A stretch of 64,000 nt of DNA from Methylobacterium mesophilicum SR1.6/6. GTDB taxonomy: Bacteria; Pseudomonadota; Alphaproteobacteria; Rhizobiales; Beijerinckiaceae. Of the stretch, positions 18,965 to 29,808 are shown piece after piece. The stretch lies in contig NZ_CP043538.1 of assembly GCF_000364445.2 (NCBI RefSeq), positions 3,613,446 through 3,677,445 on the forward strand. The letters run 5' to 3'. Position 1 is the stretch's first letter. Every line of letters starts with the position of its first letter. The notes below the pieces were generated by a model. That model was given only the letters and a program-made list of their open reading frames with translations, was not told where the DNA came from and did no database searches. The translations under genes were made by a program, and so were the position numbers.

Positions 18965-19912
18965 TCAGCCGTCGCGGGCGGGGGCGGTCCAGACCGCGTC
19001 GGCGATCCGGATCGGCTTCGGGATCAGCTTCAGGGCGTGGAAGCGGTCGGCGACGGCCTGCTGCTGGGCGACGATGCGGTCGGTCATCGGGCCGAACCCA
19101 TATTCGGCCCGGTCCACCGCCCGGCGGGTCGCGGGCAGCGGCACGCCGGTGCCCTGCGACAGGAGCTCGGCGACCGCGCCGCGGTTCTGCGCGCACCAGG
19201 CCGCCACCGCGCCCAGGGCCTCGATCGCCGCGCCGAGCACCGGGGCGCGGGTCTCCGCGAAGGGCCGGCTCGCCAGCAGGAAGGTGTTCTGCGGGGTGAT
19301 GGCGGTGGCGTAGGCCAGCACGCGCACCCCCTCCCCCTGCTCGGCGATGGCGAGGTACGGGTCCCAGATCGTCCAGGCATCGACGCCGCCGCGGGTGAAG
19401 GCCGCCGCGGCGTCGGCGGGTGCCAGCGTCACGGGCTCGATGTCGGCGTAGCTCAGGCCGGCCTTCTCCAGCGCTGCGATGGTCAGGTTGTGGGCGGACG
19501 TCCCCTTGGCGAAGGCGACCCGCTTGCCCTTGAGGTCGGCGAGGCTGCGCAGGGCCGAGCCCTTCGGCAGCAGGATCGCGGCGCCGGAACTCCCGCCCTC
19601 CTGGGCGGCCGCGTAGACCAGGTTGGACCGGGCGGCCTGCGCGAAGATCGGCGGCGCGTCGCCCGTCAGGCCGATATCGATCCCGCCGACCGACAGGGCT
19701 TCCAGCAGCGGCGGCCCGAACGAGAACTCGGTCCAGCGCACCGTCTGCCCGAGCGCTTCCAGGCGCTTCTCGATGAGGCCCTGCTGCTTGGCGACGACCA
19801 GGATCCCGTTCTTCTGGTAGCCGATCCGCAGCACGCCGGGCTCGGCCGCGCGGGCCGGCCGGGCGACAGGAACGGCCGCCAGGGCGGCCAGCAGGGCGCG
19901 GCGGTGGAGCAT
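18965..19912 (-). CDS. Second sulfonate/aliphatic sulfonate substrate-binding protein
   Basis: A 315-residue SsuA paralogue with signal peptide (HRRALLAALAAVPVARPARA) and mature start AEPGVLRIGYQKNGILVVAK. Shared with the neighbouring copy are the pattern [64 protein letters not shown] and the ending LKLIPKPIRIADAVWTAP. The two copies are clearly diverged duplicates, suggesting different sulfonate ranges served by one permease. Start at 19912 gives a compact signal peptide. It begins ten bases after the ssuE stop. Confidence 0.88.
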   Translation of the reverse strand: MLHRRALLAALAAVPVARPARAAEPGVLRIGYQKNGILVVAKQQGLIEKRLEALGQTVRWTEFSFGPPLLEALSVGGIDIGLTGDAPPIFAQAARSNLVYAAAQEGGSSGAAILLPKGSALRSLADLKGKRVAFAKGTSAHNLTIAALEKAGLSYADIEPVTLAPADAAAAFTRGGVDAWTIWDPYLAIAEQGEGVRVLAYATAITPQNTFLLASRPFAETRAPVLGAAIEALGAVAAWCAQNRGAVAELLSQGTGVPLPATRRAVDRAEYGFGPMTDRIVAQQQAVADRFHALKLIPKPIRIADAVWTAPARDG

Positions 19913-19922
19913 AGTCCGGCCT

Positions 19923-20495
19923 TCACTCGGCGGCGGCAAGCGCGACCGGGGCGGCCGCGGCCCGGTGGGCGAGCAGCGCGGCGAGCTGGCCGCCCGCCTC
20001 TGCGGCGCGGGCGCGCAGGCCGGCCTCGGTGAGCGTCCCGTCGCTGAAATCCGCGTCCGAGGCGTAGACCGCGGTGGGGATCTGCAGTGCGCCGAAGAAG
20101 CCCAAGAGCGGCCGGAAGGCGTGCTCGACCACCAGCGCGTGGCGCGCCCCGCCGCCGGTGGCCACGATGGCCACGGGCTTGCCGGCCAGCGCCCCCGGAT
20201 CCACGAGGTCGAACAGGTGCTTGAACAGGCCGGTATAGGCGCCCTTGTAGACCGGCGAGCCGACGACGAGGCCGTCCGCCGATTCGATCGCCGCCAGGAC
20301 GTCGCGCGCCGCGGGCGTCAGCTGATCGCGGGTCCAGGCGGCGCCGAGGCCGGGGCCGGCATCGACGAAGTCCAGGATGCGCGCGTCGAGCGCCACCTGC
20401 GCGCCGGCCTCCCGCAGCACCGCATCGACCAGGGTGCGGGTCTTGGACGGGCGCTGCACGTTCGCGCTCAGCCCGACGAGTCTCGGTCGTGTCAT
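19923..20495 (-). CDS. ssuE: NAD(P)H-dependent FMN reductase of sulfonate operon
   Basis: A 190-residue flavodoxin-like reductase: LVGLSANVQRPSKTRTLVDA at the N-terminus (phosphate loop), ADGLVVGSPVYKGAYTGLFKHL for the flavin site, then GKPVAIVATGGGARHALVVE. This is the SsuE/MsuE type, which supplies FMNH2 to SsuD. First gene of the leftward ssu operon. I chose ATG 20495 because the longer frame to 20582 adds residues not seen in the family. Confidence 0.88.
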   Translation of the reverse strand: MTRPRLVGLSANVQRPSKTRTLVDAVLREAGAQVALDARILDFVDAGPGLGAAWTRDQLTPAARDVLAAIESADGLVVGSPVYKGAYTGLFKHLFDLVDPGALAGKPVAIVATGGGARHALVVEHAFRPLLGFFGALQIPTAVYASDADFSDGTLTEAGLRARAAEAGGQLAALLAHRAAAAPVALAAAE

Positions 20496-21168
20496 CTTCA
20501 GTGCCTTGCGGTGAAGCGGGATGGCGGATCGCACCGATCGGACGGCGCGGAGGCTGCACGACCGGACATCCAGACTGGCCACTAGAATTACGGGCCGTCT
20601 TCGCCGACGTCAATGAAACGGCTTTCCCTATTGATCTGGGGGAGAAAAACATTCTCCTCGAAAGCTACGATTTCGGATGTCGTTTTACTTTGTCGCGCGC
20701 GTCGATTGTGCGCGCTGCATCACGTTTGGAGCGGCCGGATCAAGCGCTGGCGGCAACGTGATCTCTCCGGCTCACCGATGGGGCACGGAAATTCTACGCA
20801 CGGCGGATTTTGAAGGCGGATGTTCCTGCTGCGATATGCCTTGTGCGGCGCGGCGAGGCGGCTCAGGGCATTGGCACGCGGTCCCGCCTCGGACGGGCTC
20901 CCGTCCGCGCTTTCTGGACCGGAAGACCGGACCCGAGCGGCGGTGAGTGGGCGCATCGACGCGCCGCCCGTTCGGCCGAGCGGACCGAGCCTCGCGGGCT
21001 ACGCAGCGTCGCGGCGGTCCATCCTGGAGTGCCGGACGGTGACGGCATCGACCGCAAGGGGGACGCTTCGGGAGCGCTCCGGGGCGGCGCGGGTGAACCC
21101 TGCATGCGGGTTCGGAGGTCGTATCGGTCCGATCCGCCCATGCCGCAGGCCGATGGGGACCGCAAACG
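20496..21168. other. ssu upstream region, no gene seen
   Basis: About 670 bases. The part next to ssuE (20590-20720) is AT-richer and probably holds the ssu promoter, with a short hairpin GGAGAA-AAACA-TTCTCC at 20641-20657 that could be an operator. From 20770 on there are only GC-rich shadow frames. Confidence 0.4.
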
Positions 21169-21197
21169 AAAAGGGGCCAGCCCTTCGGGCCGGCCCC
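21169..21197 (-). terminator. Rho-independent terminator of Cys4 protein gene
   Basis: Arms GGGGCC-A-GCCC (21173-21183) and GGGC-C-GGCCCC (21187-21197) with loop TTC. On the minus strand the hairpin is followed by four T. It lies 24 bases past the stop of the 66-residue gene. Confidence 0.8.
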
Positions 21198-21220
21198 GGT
21201 CTCACGATGTCTGTCGCCGG

Positions 21221-21421
21221 TTACTCGGCGGCGCTGATCTCGGCCGTGAAGTGACCGCACCAGTCGCTCGACGCCACCACCGGCCACAGGCCCTTGGAAT
21301 CCGGCTCCGGCTGGCTGACCGGCGGGTTGAAGCGGCACAGGCCGGCGTCGCCCTGCGCGGTGCCGCCATTGCCCTTGTGCTCGTCGAAGAACTTGCAGCT
21401 CTCGCACTGTGCGCTGGCCAT
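21221..21421 (-). CDS. Small Cys4 protein, 66 aa
   Basis: A 66-residue soluble protein with four cysteines in the pattern CESC near the N-terminus, GLCRFNPP in the middle and SDWCGHF near the end, the layout of a small metal or iron-sulfur site. Such proteins are annotated as hypothetical in many alphaproteobacteria. I chose the ATG at 21421, seven bases behind AGGAG; a longer frame to 21466 lacks such a site. It has its own terminator and a candidate iron-response site about 50 bp upstream, which fits an Fe-S or metal-related role, but no function is known to me. Confidence 0.7.
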   Translation of the reverse strand: MASAQCESCKFFDEHKGNGGTAQGDAGLCRFNPPVSQPEPDSKGLWPVVASSDWCGHFTAEISAAE

Positions 21422-21469
21422 GTCGCGTATCTCCTGCTGCGGACCGACAGGGTCCTTCTTTCTCATAAG

Positions 21470-21486
21470 AATTAGAACAGTTACAA
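21470..21486 (-). promoter_or_regulatory. Candidate iron-response operator upstream of Cys4 gene
   Basis: AATTAGAACAGTTACAA on the + strand, 14 of 17 positions identical to the site at 10151-10167 before the ECF sigma gene. It sits in an AT-rich patch 49 bp before the gene start. Regulator identity is inference. Confidence 0.4.
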
Positions 21487-22035
21487 TCTGACAGTCAAGG
21501 GGTCGGTGGCAAGGCCCGGTCGATCGCTGCGTTGACCGCGCTGCGCGCGGGCTTCGTAGGATCGGGGAGCCTGGACTGGGGGTCCGGATCGGGGGATCGG
21601 CGCCGGCCGTTTCGCCCCTGCGTCCTGTCCCATCGGCGGCCCCCGGTCGCGATCGCGTGGTCCCGCAAGGCGGGACGGCTGCCCGGAGAGACCGCCGATG
21701 CCTGGAGAAAGGCGTCCCGATTTCGAGCCCTCCCGGAGGATCGGCATCTCCGGCGGGTCGCCCGCCACGGAATCATCGCTTCAGAGGCTCTGCCCCCGGA
21801 TCCGCGCGGCCCCGGATTGCAACTTCGGCGTTCGTCGCGCCGGGATATGACGGTGCCGGTCACCTCGCGCGCTCTCAAGGCACGGCGCTGCGCGCGTGAC
21901 GATGAAGATCGGAACGCGTCCCCGCCCGGGCATCCGGACGACACCGCGTGCAGGCGGGCCGCGCGGACGATTCTGCGGCCCGCCTGCCTGGGTGGCGGTC
22001 CGCGAGCCGGGTGGAATCCGGCTCGCCGCTTTGGC
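21487..22035. other. Intergenic stretch with decayed repeat
   Basis: About 550 bases downstream of the OprB gene. No gene-like frame. Positions 21740-21900 (GAATCATCGCTTC, GATCCGCGCGGCCCCGG, GGGATATGACGG) resemble the REP-like units at 14.1-14.4 kb in a decayed form. Confidence 0.4.
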
Positions 22036-23562
22036 TCAGAGGCTGCCCGGTCCCTTGGCGAAGCCCGCCAGGGTGAACAGGTCAACCGAGAGCTTCGCGC
22101 CGATCACGAAGGCGTCGGGGACCCGCTTCGGCTGCGCGAAGAAGCGCTCCTGCAACTGCGGATTGATGACGTATTGCAGGTTCGGCATCAGGCGGATCGC
22201 CGGGGTCACCTGGATCCCGTAGCTCACCTCCAGAATGGTCTGCGTGGACGCGACGTTGCGGCCCAGCCCAACTGCCGTGCGCGCGGCCCGGAGGTTGGCG
22301 AGGCCCAGCGGCGAGAAGTGCTCCAGCGCGAAGCCGAAGCCCAGCGTGTCGTAGGGCCGGCCCGCGAAGGTGCCGGTGAGGACGGCGCCGCCGTTCAGGA
22401 AGTAATCCTCGAACTGCCGCCCGCCGGTCGCGGCGAGGAAGGCGCCGAATAAGGTCAGCCCCTGGACGCCTGTCGGATCGGGACGCCACACCATCTGGTC
22501 GAACCGGGCGTAGACCGCCGACCGGCCGAACCGGGTCAGCGGATCGAGGCCGCTGATCAGGTAGGAGCCTCGGCGGACGTCCTGCACCGGATCCTTGTAG
22601 TCCGACTGGTCGATGATCGCGCCGATGCCGTAGTTGCGCGGCAGCGGGTCGTTGCCGAAGTTGGTCGAGTAGCCGACCTCCACCGGCACCACGACGCCGG
22701 TGGCGCCGCGGGTCGACCAGTCGATGCCGTTCTGGTCCGCCTGCTGATCGCGCGGATTCACCTCGTAGACGCCGGCATGCATGAACACCTTGTCGGTGAC
22801 CCAGGCCTTGGCGTGGGCGCCCCAAGTGGCGATCGGCCACCACGTGATGTTCGTCATCTTGAACGCGCCCTTCGGCGCGCCGCAGATGCCGTTGTTCTGG
22901 AAGTTGCAGTAGAACGGCGAGGCCAGGAAGTTCGGGTTGGCCAGGACGCGGCCGAACTCGATGTCGAGGCGGTTGTCGAACAGCTTCTGCTCGTAGGACA
23001 GCGCGGTGAGATGCGCGGTCTGGCCGCCGCCCTGGATCTCCTGCACGCTGGTGGTGTTGCCGATGAAGTCGCTCGATATGGCGCGCCCGTGGCGCTGGGT
23101 CACGATGGTGTGCACCGAGCCGCCCTCGATCCCGGCCAGCCGGCCGAGATCGGCGTCGAGGCCGAAGAACACCTGGCCGGCATAGTCCGAGCCCTGGCGC
23201 CGGCCGCCCGAGGGATTGGTGGCGAACTCGCCCGTGTAGTTCAGGATCGCGGTGACCCCGTGACCCAGGTCGACGGTGCCGGGCGGCAGCGACGGCGGCG
23301 CCGCGGTGGCGCCCTGCGCGATGCTCGTGGCCGCCGCGCTGCTGGCGCCCGCGAAGCTCCGGCCCTCACGGATGACCCGCCGCCGGGCGCGGTTCGCCTT
23401 GTAGCGGGCCTTCTGCGCCGGGCTCGCCTTCGGGCCCGGGTTCACCAGGCTCGGTCCCCCGTCCGGAGGCGCCGCCGCATCCTGAGCCCGGGCCGGGTCC
23501 ATGCCCGCCGTGGCCATGGCGGCGCCGAACGCGAGCGCCGCCCATCGCATGTGCTTTCCCAT
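22036..23562 (-). CDS. OprB-family carbohydrate-selective porin
   Basis: A 508-residue outer-membrane protein with signal peptide (ALAFGAAMATAGMDPARA). A basic, Ala-rich linker (residues 45-90) leads to a beta-barrel with alternating patterns. Family stretches are FGLDADLGRLAGIEGGSVHT, LFDNRLDIEFGRVLANPNF, CNFQNNGICGAPKG, WGAHAKAWVTDKVFMHAGVY and, at the end, LEVSYGIQVTPAIRLMPNLQ with YVINPQ. OprB porins admit glucose and other sugars through the outer membrane. It is the first gene of the sugar locus and probably feeds the oxidative pathway encoded beside it. The terminal residue is Leu rather than the usual aromatic, as in some alphaproteobacterial members. Confidence 0.88.
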   Translation of the reverse strand: MGKHMRWAALAFGAAMATAGMDPARAQDAAAPPDGGPSLVNPGPKASPAQKARYKANRARRRVIREGRSFAGASSAAATSIAQGATAAPPSLPPGTVDLGHGVTAILNYTGEFATNPSGGRRQGSDYAGQVFFGLDADLGRLAGIEGGSVHTIVTQRHGRAISSDFIGNTTSVQEIQGGGQTAHLTALSYEQKLFDNRLDIEFGRVLANPNFLASPFYCNFQNNGICGAPKGAFKMTNITWWPIATWGAHAKAWVTDKVFMHAGVYEVNPRDQQADQNGIDWSTRGATGVVVPVEVGYSTNFGNDPLPRNYGIGAIIDQSDYKDPVQDVRRGSYLISGLDPLTRFGRSAVYARFDQMVWRPDPTGVQGLTLFGAFLAATGGRQFEDYFLNGGAVLTGTFAGRPYDTLGFGFALEHFSPLGLANLRAARTAVGLGRNVASTQTILEVSYGIQVTPAIRLMPNLQYVINPQLQERFFAQPKRVPDAFVIGAKLSVDLFTLAGFAKGPGSL

Positions 23563-23580
23563 CGTGATGACTCCCCCTTA

Positions 23581-25285
<1,705 letters not shown>

Positions 25286-25359
25286 CGTGTGTTCCTCCCA
25301 GGGGCGCCCATGCCGGGGCGTCCCGAACGCGCGGCCGTCGAGGGCCGCGCGGTGGCCGG

Positions 25360-26966
25360 TCAGCGGCTCGGTTGCGGTTGGAGCGCGCCGTCGATCCGAC
25401 GCGGCAGGTGCCAGGGATTGTCCGGGCGCAGGGGCGACGGCAGCAGCGCGTCGGGCAGGTCCTGGTAGCAGACGGGGCGCGGGAACCGCTCGATCGCCAG
25501 GGTGCCGACCGAGGTGCTGCGGCCGTCCGAGGTGGCGGGGAACGGGCCGCCATGCACCATCGCGGGCGCCACCTCCACGCCGGTGGGCCAGCCGTTGGCG
25601 AGGATCCGCCCGGCCTTCCGCGCCAGGAGCGGCACCAGCCCCGCGGCGAGGTGCTCGTCCGCCCGGTCGAGATGCAGCGTCGCGGTGAGCTGGCCCTCGA
25701 GGGACGCGACGACTCGGGCCATCTCCGCCGGGTCGGCCACAGCGACCAGCAGGGAGGCGGGGCCGAACATTTCCTCGGCCAGCGCCGGATCCGCCAGGAG
25801 GCTCCGCGCCTCCGTGCGCAGCAGGGCGGCGGGGGCACCCCCGGGCCCGCCGCCACCCCGCGCGCCGCGACCGTCACCCCCGGGCGATCCGCCAGGGCGG
25901 CGACGATACGCTCGAACCGCGACGTGATGTCGGCGGTGAGCATGGTGTGGGGAACGCTCTCGCGAATCAGCGCGCCCGCCGCCTCCGCGAACGCGTCCAG
26001 CTCGGGCCCCGCGATCCCGATCAGCAGGCCCGGATTGGTGCAGAACTGCCCGGCCCCCAGCGTCAGGGACTGGACGAACCCGGACGCCAGGGCGGCGCCC
26101 CGGGCCCGCAGGGCGCCGGGGAGGAGCAGGACGGGATTCACCGCGCTCATCTCGGCATAGACCGGGATCGGCTCGGGCCGGGCGGCGGCGATCCGCATCA
26201 GCGCCAGACCGCCGCCGCGCGAGCCCGTGAAGCCGACGGCCTTGACGCGCGGATCGGCCACCAGGGCGGCGCCCAGGGCGCTCGACGGCCCCGGCAGGTA
26301 GGAGAACACGCCCTCGTGCAGGCCGCAGGCGGCCGCGGCCGCCCGCAGGGCCCGCGCCACCAGCTCCCCGGTGCCGGGATGGGCCGGATGCCCCTTGACC
26401 ACCACGGGGCAGCCCGCCGCCAGGGCGGAGGCGGTGTCGCCCCCCGCCACCGAGAAGGCGAGCGGGAAGTTCGAGGCGCCGAACACCGCCACCGGGCCGA
26501 GGGCGACGTGGCGGCGGCGCAGGTCCGGCCGGGGCAGCGGCTTGCGGTCCGGCAGGGCCGGGTCGATCGTCGCCCGCACCCACGCGCCCGACCGCACGAG
26601 GTCGGCGAACTGGCGCAGCTGGCCGATCGTGCGGGCGCGCTCGCCCTCCAGGCGCGCCCGCGGCAGGCCCGTCTCGGCCATGGCCCGCTCGATCAGGGGC
26701 GCGCCGAGATCGTCCACGGCCGCGGCCGCCGATTCGAGGAAGGCCGCGCGGGTCTCGGGATCGGTCTCGGAGAAGCTCGGGAACGCCGCCTCCGCCAGTG
26801 CGCAGGCCGCCGCGACCTCCGGGGCGCCCGCCGCCGAGAAGACCGGTTCCAGCGGCGCTCCCGTCGCCGGGTCAACCGCCACGAACGTCTCGCCGGACGC
26901 CACATCTGCGGCGCCGACCAGGCCGGTTCCCCGGATGGTCCCGGGCGCTGCAGGCTGTTTACTCAT
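25360..26966 (-). pseudogene. Alpha-ketoglutaric semialdehyde dehydrogenase-type ALDH, single-base frameshift
   Basis: From ATG 26966 the frame encodes an NADP+ aldehyde dehydrogenase: [63 protein letters not shown] and the catalytic Cys in [11 protein letters not shown]. After GVAAGPG it breaks, and the rest ([60 protein letters not shown]) continues one frame over to the stop at 25360. Adding one base to the run of five C at 25838-25842 (+ strand) restores a 530-residue protein. It may be a sequencing error or a real lesion. The enzyme would oxidise 2-oxoglutarate semialdehyde to 2-oxoglutarate, the last step of the pentose route. Confidence 0.85.
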
Positions 26967-27050
26967 ACAAATAAGCTAGATCAGTTCGGCCGGGCTCGCA
27001 AGCGTCTCGACTTCTCCTGCCTAGGGGTGTCGACGCTTGCACTCCTACAA
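26961..27050. promoter_or_regulatory. Two candidate operator half-sites ACTCnnACAA
   Basis: ACTCATACAA (26961-26970, overlapping the ALDH start codon) and ACTCCTACAA (27041-27050) lie in the AT-rich spacer between the divergent ALDH and GntR genes. A third copy, ACTCAGACAA, is at 31047-31056 between mutarotase and transporter. These are the two divergent promoters of the sugar locus. Binding by the GntR protein is inference. Confidence 0.35.
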
Positions 27051-27110
27051 CTTCAGGATACAGTTGCGCCGATCCTGCCCCCTCCCGGAGGCTCGGACCG
27101 GAGGTGACGG

Positions 27111-27851
27111 GTGAGGCAGGACCGCGGGCACGAAGATATCCGGCTTCCGCTTGCCTCAAGCTGGCGTCGCATCCACGGCTCGGTGGCGCGCGATCTCGGC
27201 GTCGCGATCCTGTCCGGCCGCTACGCGCCGGGGGACGTGCTGCCCGGGGAGATCGAGTTCGCGGAGCAGCTCAAGGTGTCGCGCACCGCCTATCGCGAGG
27301 CGATTCGCATCTTGAGCGCCAAGGGCCTCGTGGAGAGCCGGCCGCGCACCGGCACCCGCGTCAGCCAGCGCAGCCGCTGGAACCTGCTCGATCCCGACAT
27401 CCTGGCCTGGGCCTTCGAGGCGGAGCCGAGCGAGGCGTTCATCCGCGACCTGTTCGAGCTGCGCATGATCGTCGAGCCGGCCGCCGCCGCCCTCGCGGCC
27501 GAGCGGCGCTCGGGCCTCGACATCGCCCGGATGGGCCACGCCCTGGAGGAGATGGGCCGCCACGGCCTCGCCACCGAGGTGGGCCGCGCCGCCGACCAAG
27601 CCTTCCACAACACGATCCTGGAGGCGGCGCGCAACGGGCCGCTGATGGCCCTGTCGAGCTCCATCGCGGCCGCGGTCACCTGGACCACCATCTTCAAGCA
27701 CCGGCGGCAGCACAAGCCGCGGGACCCGATGCCCGACCATCGCGTCCTCTACGACGCGATCGTGGCGGGCGAGCCGGACACCGCCCGCGCGGCGATGACC
27801 GAGCTGGTCCGCCTCGCGCTCGCCGATACCGAGATGGCGTTGCGGCCTTGA
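27111..27851 (+). CDS. GntR/FadR-family transcription regulator of sugar locus
   Basis: A 246-residue protein with an N-terminal winged helix (VARDLGVAILSGRYAPGDVL, FAEQLKVSRTAYREAIRILS, KGLVESRPRTGTRV) and a C-terminal all-helical FCD ligand domain (FIRDLFELRMIVEPAAAALA, FHNTILEAARNG, DHRVLYDAIVAGEPDTARAA). FCD-type members sense small organic acids, so an aldonate or 2-keto-3-deoxy acid is a reasonable ligand. Start is a GTG at 27111. It is divergent from the ALDH gene and probably controls that promoter and the one at 31 kb. Confidence 0.85.
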   Translation: MRQDRGHEDIRLPLASSWRRIHGSVARDLGVAILSGRYAPGDVLPGEIEFAEQLKVSRTAYREAIRILSAKGLVESRPRTGTRVSQRSRWNLLDPDILAWAFEAEPSEAFIRDLFELRMIVEPAAAALAAERRSGLDIARMGHALEEMGRHGLATEVGRAADQAFHNTILEAARNGPLMALSSSIAAAVTWTTIFKHRRQHKPRDPMPDHRVLYDAIVAGEPDTARAAMTELVRLALADTEMALRP

Positions 27852-27852
27852 G

Positions 27853-27982
27853 AATCCGGGTTTCCAAAGGGCGCAGCCCTTTGGGGAGGTATCGGGGCGG
27901 AGCCCCGATGTCGGGCTTCGCCCGAACTCATCAGGGCTCCGCCCTGCACCCGCGAAAGGTCCCGGACCTTTCGAATCCGGGA
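27853..27982. repeat. Array of five hairpins bounded by a 9-bp direct repeat
   Basis: Between the convergent GntR and dehydratase genes five perfect hairpins follow one another: CCAAAGGGC-GCA-GCCCTTTGG (27865-27885), ATCGGGGC-GGA-GCCCCGAT (27892-27910), TCGGGC-TTC-GCCCGA (27912-27926), CAGGGC-TCC-GCCCTG (27933-27947) and CGAAAGGTC-CCG-GACCTTTCG (27954-27974). GAATCCGGG occurs at both ends (27853-27861, 27974-27982). No T-tract follows, so it is not a standard terminator. Confidence 0.75.
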
Positions 27983-27993
27983 CTCCGTGGGGT

Positions 27994-29808
27994 TCAGTGG
28001 TTGTCGCGCGGCAGGCCGCTGGTCTGCGCGATGCGCTGGAACGTCTCCGCCCCCTCCAGGATCGCGCCCGTGTGCATCTGCCCGACGGCGGCACGCTGCA
28101 TCGCCTGCCAGGGGGTCTGGGAGGCCGGGTAGGCGTAGCCGCCCGCCGCCTCCAGGGCCTCGCGGCGCCGGGCGATCTCGTCCGCGTCGACCAGCATGTC
28201 GGCGGTGCCGCGGCGCAGGTCGATCCGGACCCGGTCGCCGGTGCGCAGGAGCGCGAGGCCGCCGCCGGCCGCCGCCTCCGGGGAGGCGTTGAGGATCGAC
28301 GGCGAGGCCGAGGTGCCGGACTGGCGCCCGTCGCCGAGGCACGGCAGCGCGTGCACGCCGGCCCGGATCAGATCCGCGGGCGGGCGCATGTTCACCACCT
28401 CGGCCGCCCCGGGATAGCCCACCGGCCCGGCGCCGCGCATCACCAGCAGGGTCTCGGCGGTGATGCCGAGGCTCGGATCGTCGATCCGGTGATGGTAGTC
28501 CTCGGGCCCGTCGAACACCACGACGGGGCCCTCGAAGGCGTCCGGATCCTCGGGGTTCGAGAGGTAGCGGTCGCGGAATTCCGGGCCGATCACGCTGGTC
28601 TTCATCACCGCGGCCTCGAACAGGTTGCCGCGCAGCACCAGGAAGCCCGCCGCCTCCTTCAGGGGCCGGTCGATCGGCCGGATCACGTCCTCGTCCTCGA
28701 TCGTCGCGCCGCGGCAATTGTCGCCGATGGTGCGGCCGTTGACGGTCAGCGCGCCCTCGCGGATCAGGCCGCGGCTCATGAGCTGCGCCACCACGGCAGG
28801 CAGGCTGCCGGCGCGGTAGTAATCCTCGCCGAGATAGGCGCCGGCCGGCTGCAGGTTGACGAGCAGCGGCACGTCGAGCCCGTAGGTCTGCCAGTCGGCG
28901 ATGTCGAGTTCCACGCCCATGTGCCGGGCGATGGCCGCGAGGTGGATCGGCGCGTTGGTGGAGCCGCCGATCGCCGAGTTGACCACGATGGCGTTGAGGA
29001 AGGCGTCCCGGGTCAGGATCTCGGAAGGCTTCAGGTCCTCCGCCACCATGGCGACGATGCGCTTGCCGGTCTGGTAGGCGACCTCCTGCCGGTCGCGGTA
29101 GGGCGCCGGGATCGCCGCGGAGCCCGGCAGCATCATGCCCAGGGCCTCCGCGAGGGTGTTCATCGTGGTCGCCGTGCCCATCGTGTTGCAGAAGCCGGTC
29201 GAGGGCGCCGACGAGGTCACGAGCTTGATAAAGCCGTCATGGTCGATCTCGCCCGCCGCCAGCATCTCGCGGGCCTTCCAGACGATCGTGCCGGAGCCCG
29301 TGCGCTGGCCCTTGAACCAGCCGTTCAGCATCGGCCCCACCGAGAGGGCGATGGCCGGGATGTTCACGGTGGCGGCGGCCATCAGGCAGGCCGGGGTGGT
29401 CTTGTCGCAGCCCGTGGTCAGCACCACCCCGTCGAGCGGGTAGCCGTAGAGCAGCTCCACGAGGCCGAGATAGGCGAGGTTGCGGTCGAGGCCCGCGGTC
29501 GGCCGCTTTCCGGTTTCCTGGATCGGGTGGACGGGAAACTCCAGCACGATGCCGCCGGCCTCGCGGATGCCCTCGCGGATCCGCTCCGCCAGGACGAGGT
29601 GGTGGCGGTTGCACGGCGACAGGTCGGAGCCCGTCTGGGCGATGCCGATGATCGGCCTGCCCGAGCGCAGCTCTTCCAGGCTGAGGCCGAAGTTGAGGTA
29701 GCGCTCCAGGTAGAGCGCCGTCATGTCGATGTTGTCGGGATTGTCGAACCACGCGCGGGAGCGCAGTGGGCGGGCGGTCTTGGGCCGGGCGGTCTTGGGG
29801 TCGGTCAT
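27994..29808 (-). CDS. Aldonate dehydratase, IlvD/Edd family (arabonate dehydratase-type)
   Basis: A 604-residue Fe-S dehydratase. Cluster ligands and nearby motifs are visible: [16 protein letters not shown] near residue 55-70, [20 protein letters not shown] near 130, and [13 protein letters not shown] near 200, then [14 protein letters not shown]. The substrate loop [20 protein letters not shown] near 505 is typical of sugar acid dehydratases rather than IlvD. It dehydrates an aldonate such as L-arabonate or D-fuconate to the 2-keto-3-deoxy acid. Its ATG overlaps the mutarotase stop (ATGA). Substrate choice is inferred from the other genes. Confidence 0.88.
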   Translation of the reverse strand: MTDPKTARPKTARPLRSRAWFDNPDNIDMTALYLERYLNFGLSLEELRSGRPIIGIAQTGSDLSPCNRHHLVLAERIREGIREAGGIVLEFPVHPIQETGKRPTAGLDRNLAYLGLVELLYGYPLDGVVLTTGCDKTTPACLMAAATVNIPAIALSVGPMLNGWFKGQRTGSGTIVWKAREMLAAGEIDHDGFIKLVTSSAPSTGFCNTMGTATTMNTLAEALGMMLPGSAAIPAPYRDRQEVAYQTGKRIVAMVAEDLKPSEILTRDAFLNAIVVNSAIGGSTNAPIHLAAIARHMGVELDIADWQTYGLDVPLLVNLQPAGAYLGEDYYRAGSLPAVVAQLMSRGLIREGALTVNGRTIGDNCRGATIEDEDVIRPIDRPLKEAAGFLVLRGNLFEAAVMKTSVIGPEFRDRYLSNPEDPDAFEGPVVVFDGPEDYHHRIDDPSLGITAETLLVMRGAGPVGYPGAAEVVNMRPPADLIRAGVHALPCLGDGRQSGTSASPSILNASPEAAAGGGLALLRTGDRVRIDLRRGTADMLVDADEIARRREALEAAGGYAYPASQTPWQAMQRAAVGQMHTGAILEGAETFQRIAQTSGLPRDNH

